NCBI GenBank assembly: GCA_030428025.1
Contig: JAUIBJ010000325.1
Coordinates: forward strand, 1-5,010
Origin: Alphaproteobacteria bacterium
GTDB lineage: Bacteria; Pseudomonadota; Alphaproteobacteria; Rhodobacterales; Rhodobacteraceae
DNA length: 5,010 nucleotides
Reading direction: 5' to 3'
Shown: piece after piece, positions 4,787 through 5,010 of the stretch
Numbering within the stretch: the first letter of the stretch is position 1
How the letters are laid out: each line of letters opens with the position of its first letter
Notes under the pieces: generated by a model
Databases searched by the model: none
What the model saw: only the letters and a program-made list of their open reading frames with translations
What the model was told of the DNA's origin: nothing
Translations under genes and position numbers: made by a program

Positions 4787-5010
4787 ACGCCACATGCGGG
4801 CCGAAGGGCGTATCGTTCAGCACCTCGGCCCCTTCGGGCCCCAGCAGCACGGTGTTGGAGACGAAGTAGTTGCCGCGTCCCGTCTCGGTGAACCAGGACA
4901 TCAGGTGAAACGTCATGCCGATCTGCATCAGCATGTCGGAATCGTGCCGCAATCCTGTGACGCGGGGTCCACCGGTCCATGAGGGAGGAAAGCCGATGCC
5001 GACCTGATAG
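4785..5010 (-). CDS. M24 (pita-bread fold) metallopeptidase-like protein, C-terminal end (5' part outside the window)
   Basis: About 75 residues are visible, entering at the right edge in frame (first full codon 5009-5007, Tyr-Gln-Val-Gly...) and ending at TGA 4787-4785. YQVGIGFPPSW, LMQIGMTFHLM and VSNTVLLGPEGAEVLN line up with the last three strands of the M24 fold found in aminopeptidase P, prolidase, creatinase and ectoine hydrolase. At the places where metal-dependent members carry their ligands, this protein has none: VGIGFPPSW replaces HGxGxxxHE, GMTFHLMSW replaces GMxFxxEP, and FVSNTV replaces xxEDTV. This recalls metal-free members such as ectoine hydrolase (DoeA/EutD), whose GMTFHF and YPVGI motifs are similar as I remember them. 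It should therefore be a C-N hydrolase of a small compound rather than a true peptidase; the substrate is unknown. It is followed after 8 bases by the lipoate-ligase-like gene. Confidence 0.8.
   Translation of the reverse strand, partial: YQVGIGFPPSWTGGPRVTGLRHDSDMLMQIGMTFHLMSWFTETGRGNYFVSNTVLLGPEGAEVLNDTPFGPHVA

Noticed and set aside
4777..4980. A longer lipoate-ligase-like protein starting at ATG 4980 (minus strand)
   Set aside because: The added part is Arg/His-rich and lies over the real M24 coding frame; GTG 4776 has a ribosome binding site and begins at the family's N-terminal boundary.

Overview
The window is GC-rich and almost fully coding, with strong Shine-Dalgarno sites, short gene overlaps and a strong bias to G/C third positions. 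The proteins look alphaproteobacterial, most likely Rhodobacterales (Paracoccus/Roseobacter type). That placement rests on protein style and gene content, not on a marker gene. No rRNA, tRNA, CRISPR array or mobile element was seen.

Layout. Five genes run left to right as a probable operon (1-4074): the 3' end of a choline-sulfatase-like gene (betC family), a short-chain dehydrogenase (SDR1), a beta-keto acid cleavage enzyme (BKACE, DUF849), a second SDR (SDR2) and a 3-hydroxyacyl-CoA/carnitine dehydrogenase-like protein. Four of these joints are overlapping or nearly touching. The exception is a 100-bp gap before the BKACE gene (1361-1460), which is strikingly A/T-rich for this DNA and is filled by three consecutive inverted repeats. 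Two genes run right to left from the window's right edge (5010-4060): the C-terminal end of an M24 'pita-bread' family protein that lacks the usual metal-binding residues, and a lipoate-protein-ligase-like protein. The two gene groups meet tail to tail with a 15-bp overlap.

How the genes may work together. The combination of a beta-hydroxyacid dehydrogenase, SDRs and a BKACE is that of a catabolic route: a beta-hydroxy acid is oxidised to a beta-keto acid, and the BKACE then exchanges acyl groups with acetyl-CoA to give acetoacetate and a new acyl-CoA. The best-known route of this shape is L-carnitine -> 3-dehydrocarnitine -> betainyl-CoA. Choline sulfatase yields choline, which also flows to glycine betaine, so a shared quaternary-amine theme is plausible. 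Betaine is demethylated to glycine, and glycine cleavage needs a lipoylated protein, which would give a lipoate-ligase-like neighbour a possible role. All of this is inference: the actual substrate cannot be read from the sequence, and the dehydrogenase's C-terminal half departs from the carnitine dehydrogenases I remember. The presence of two SDRs with different cofactor signatures suggests additional redox steps, for example stereo-inversion or a second hydroxyl group.
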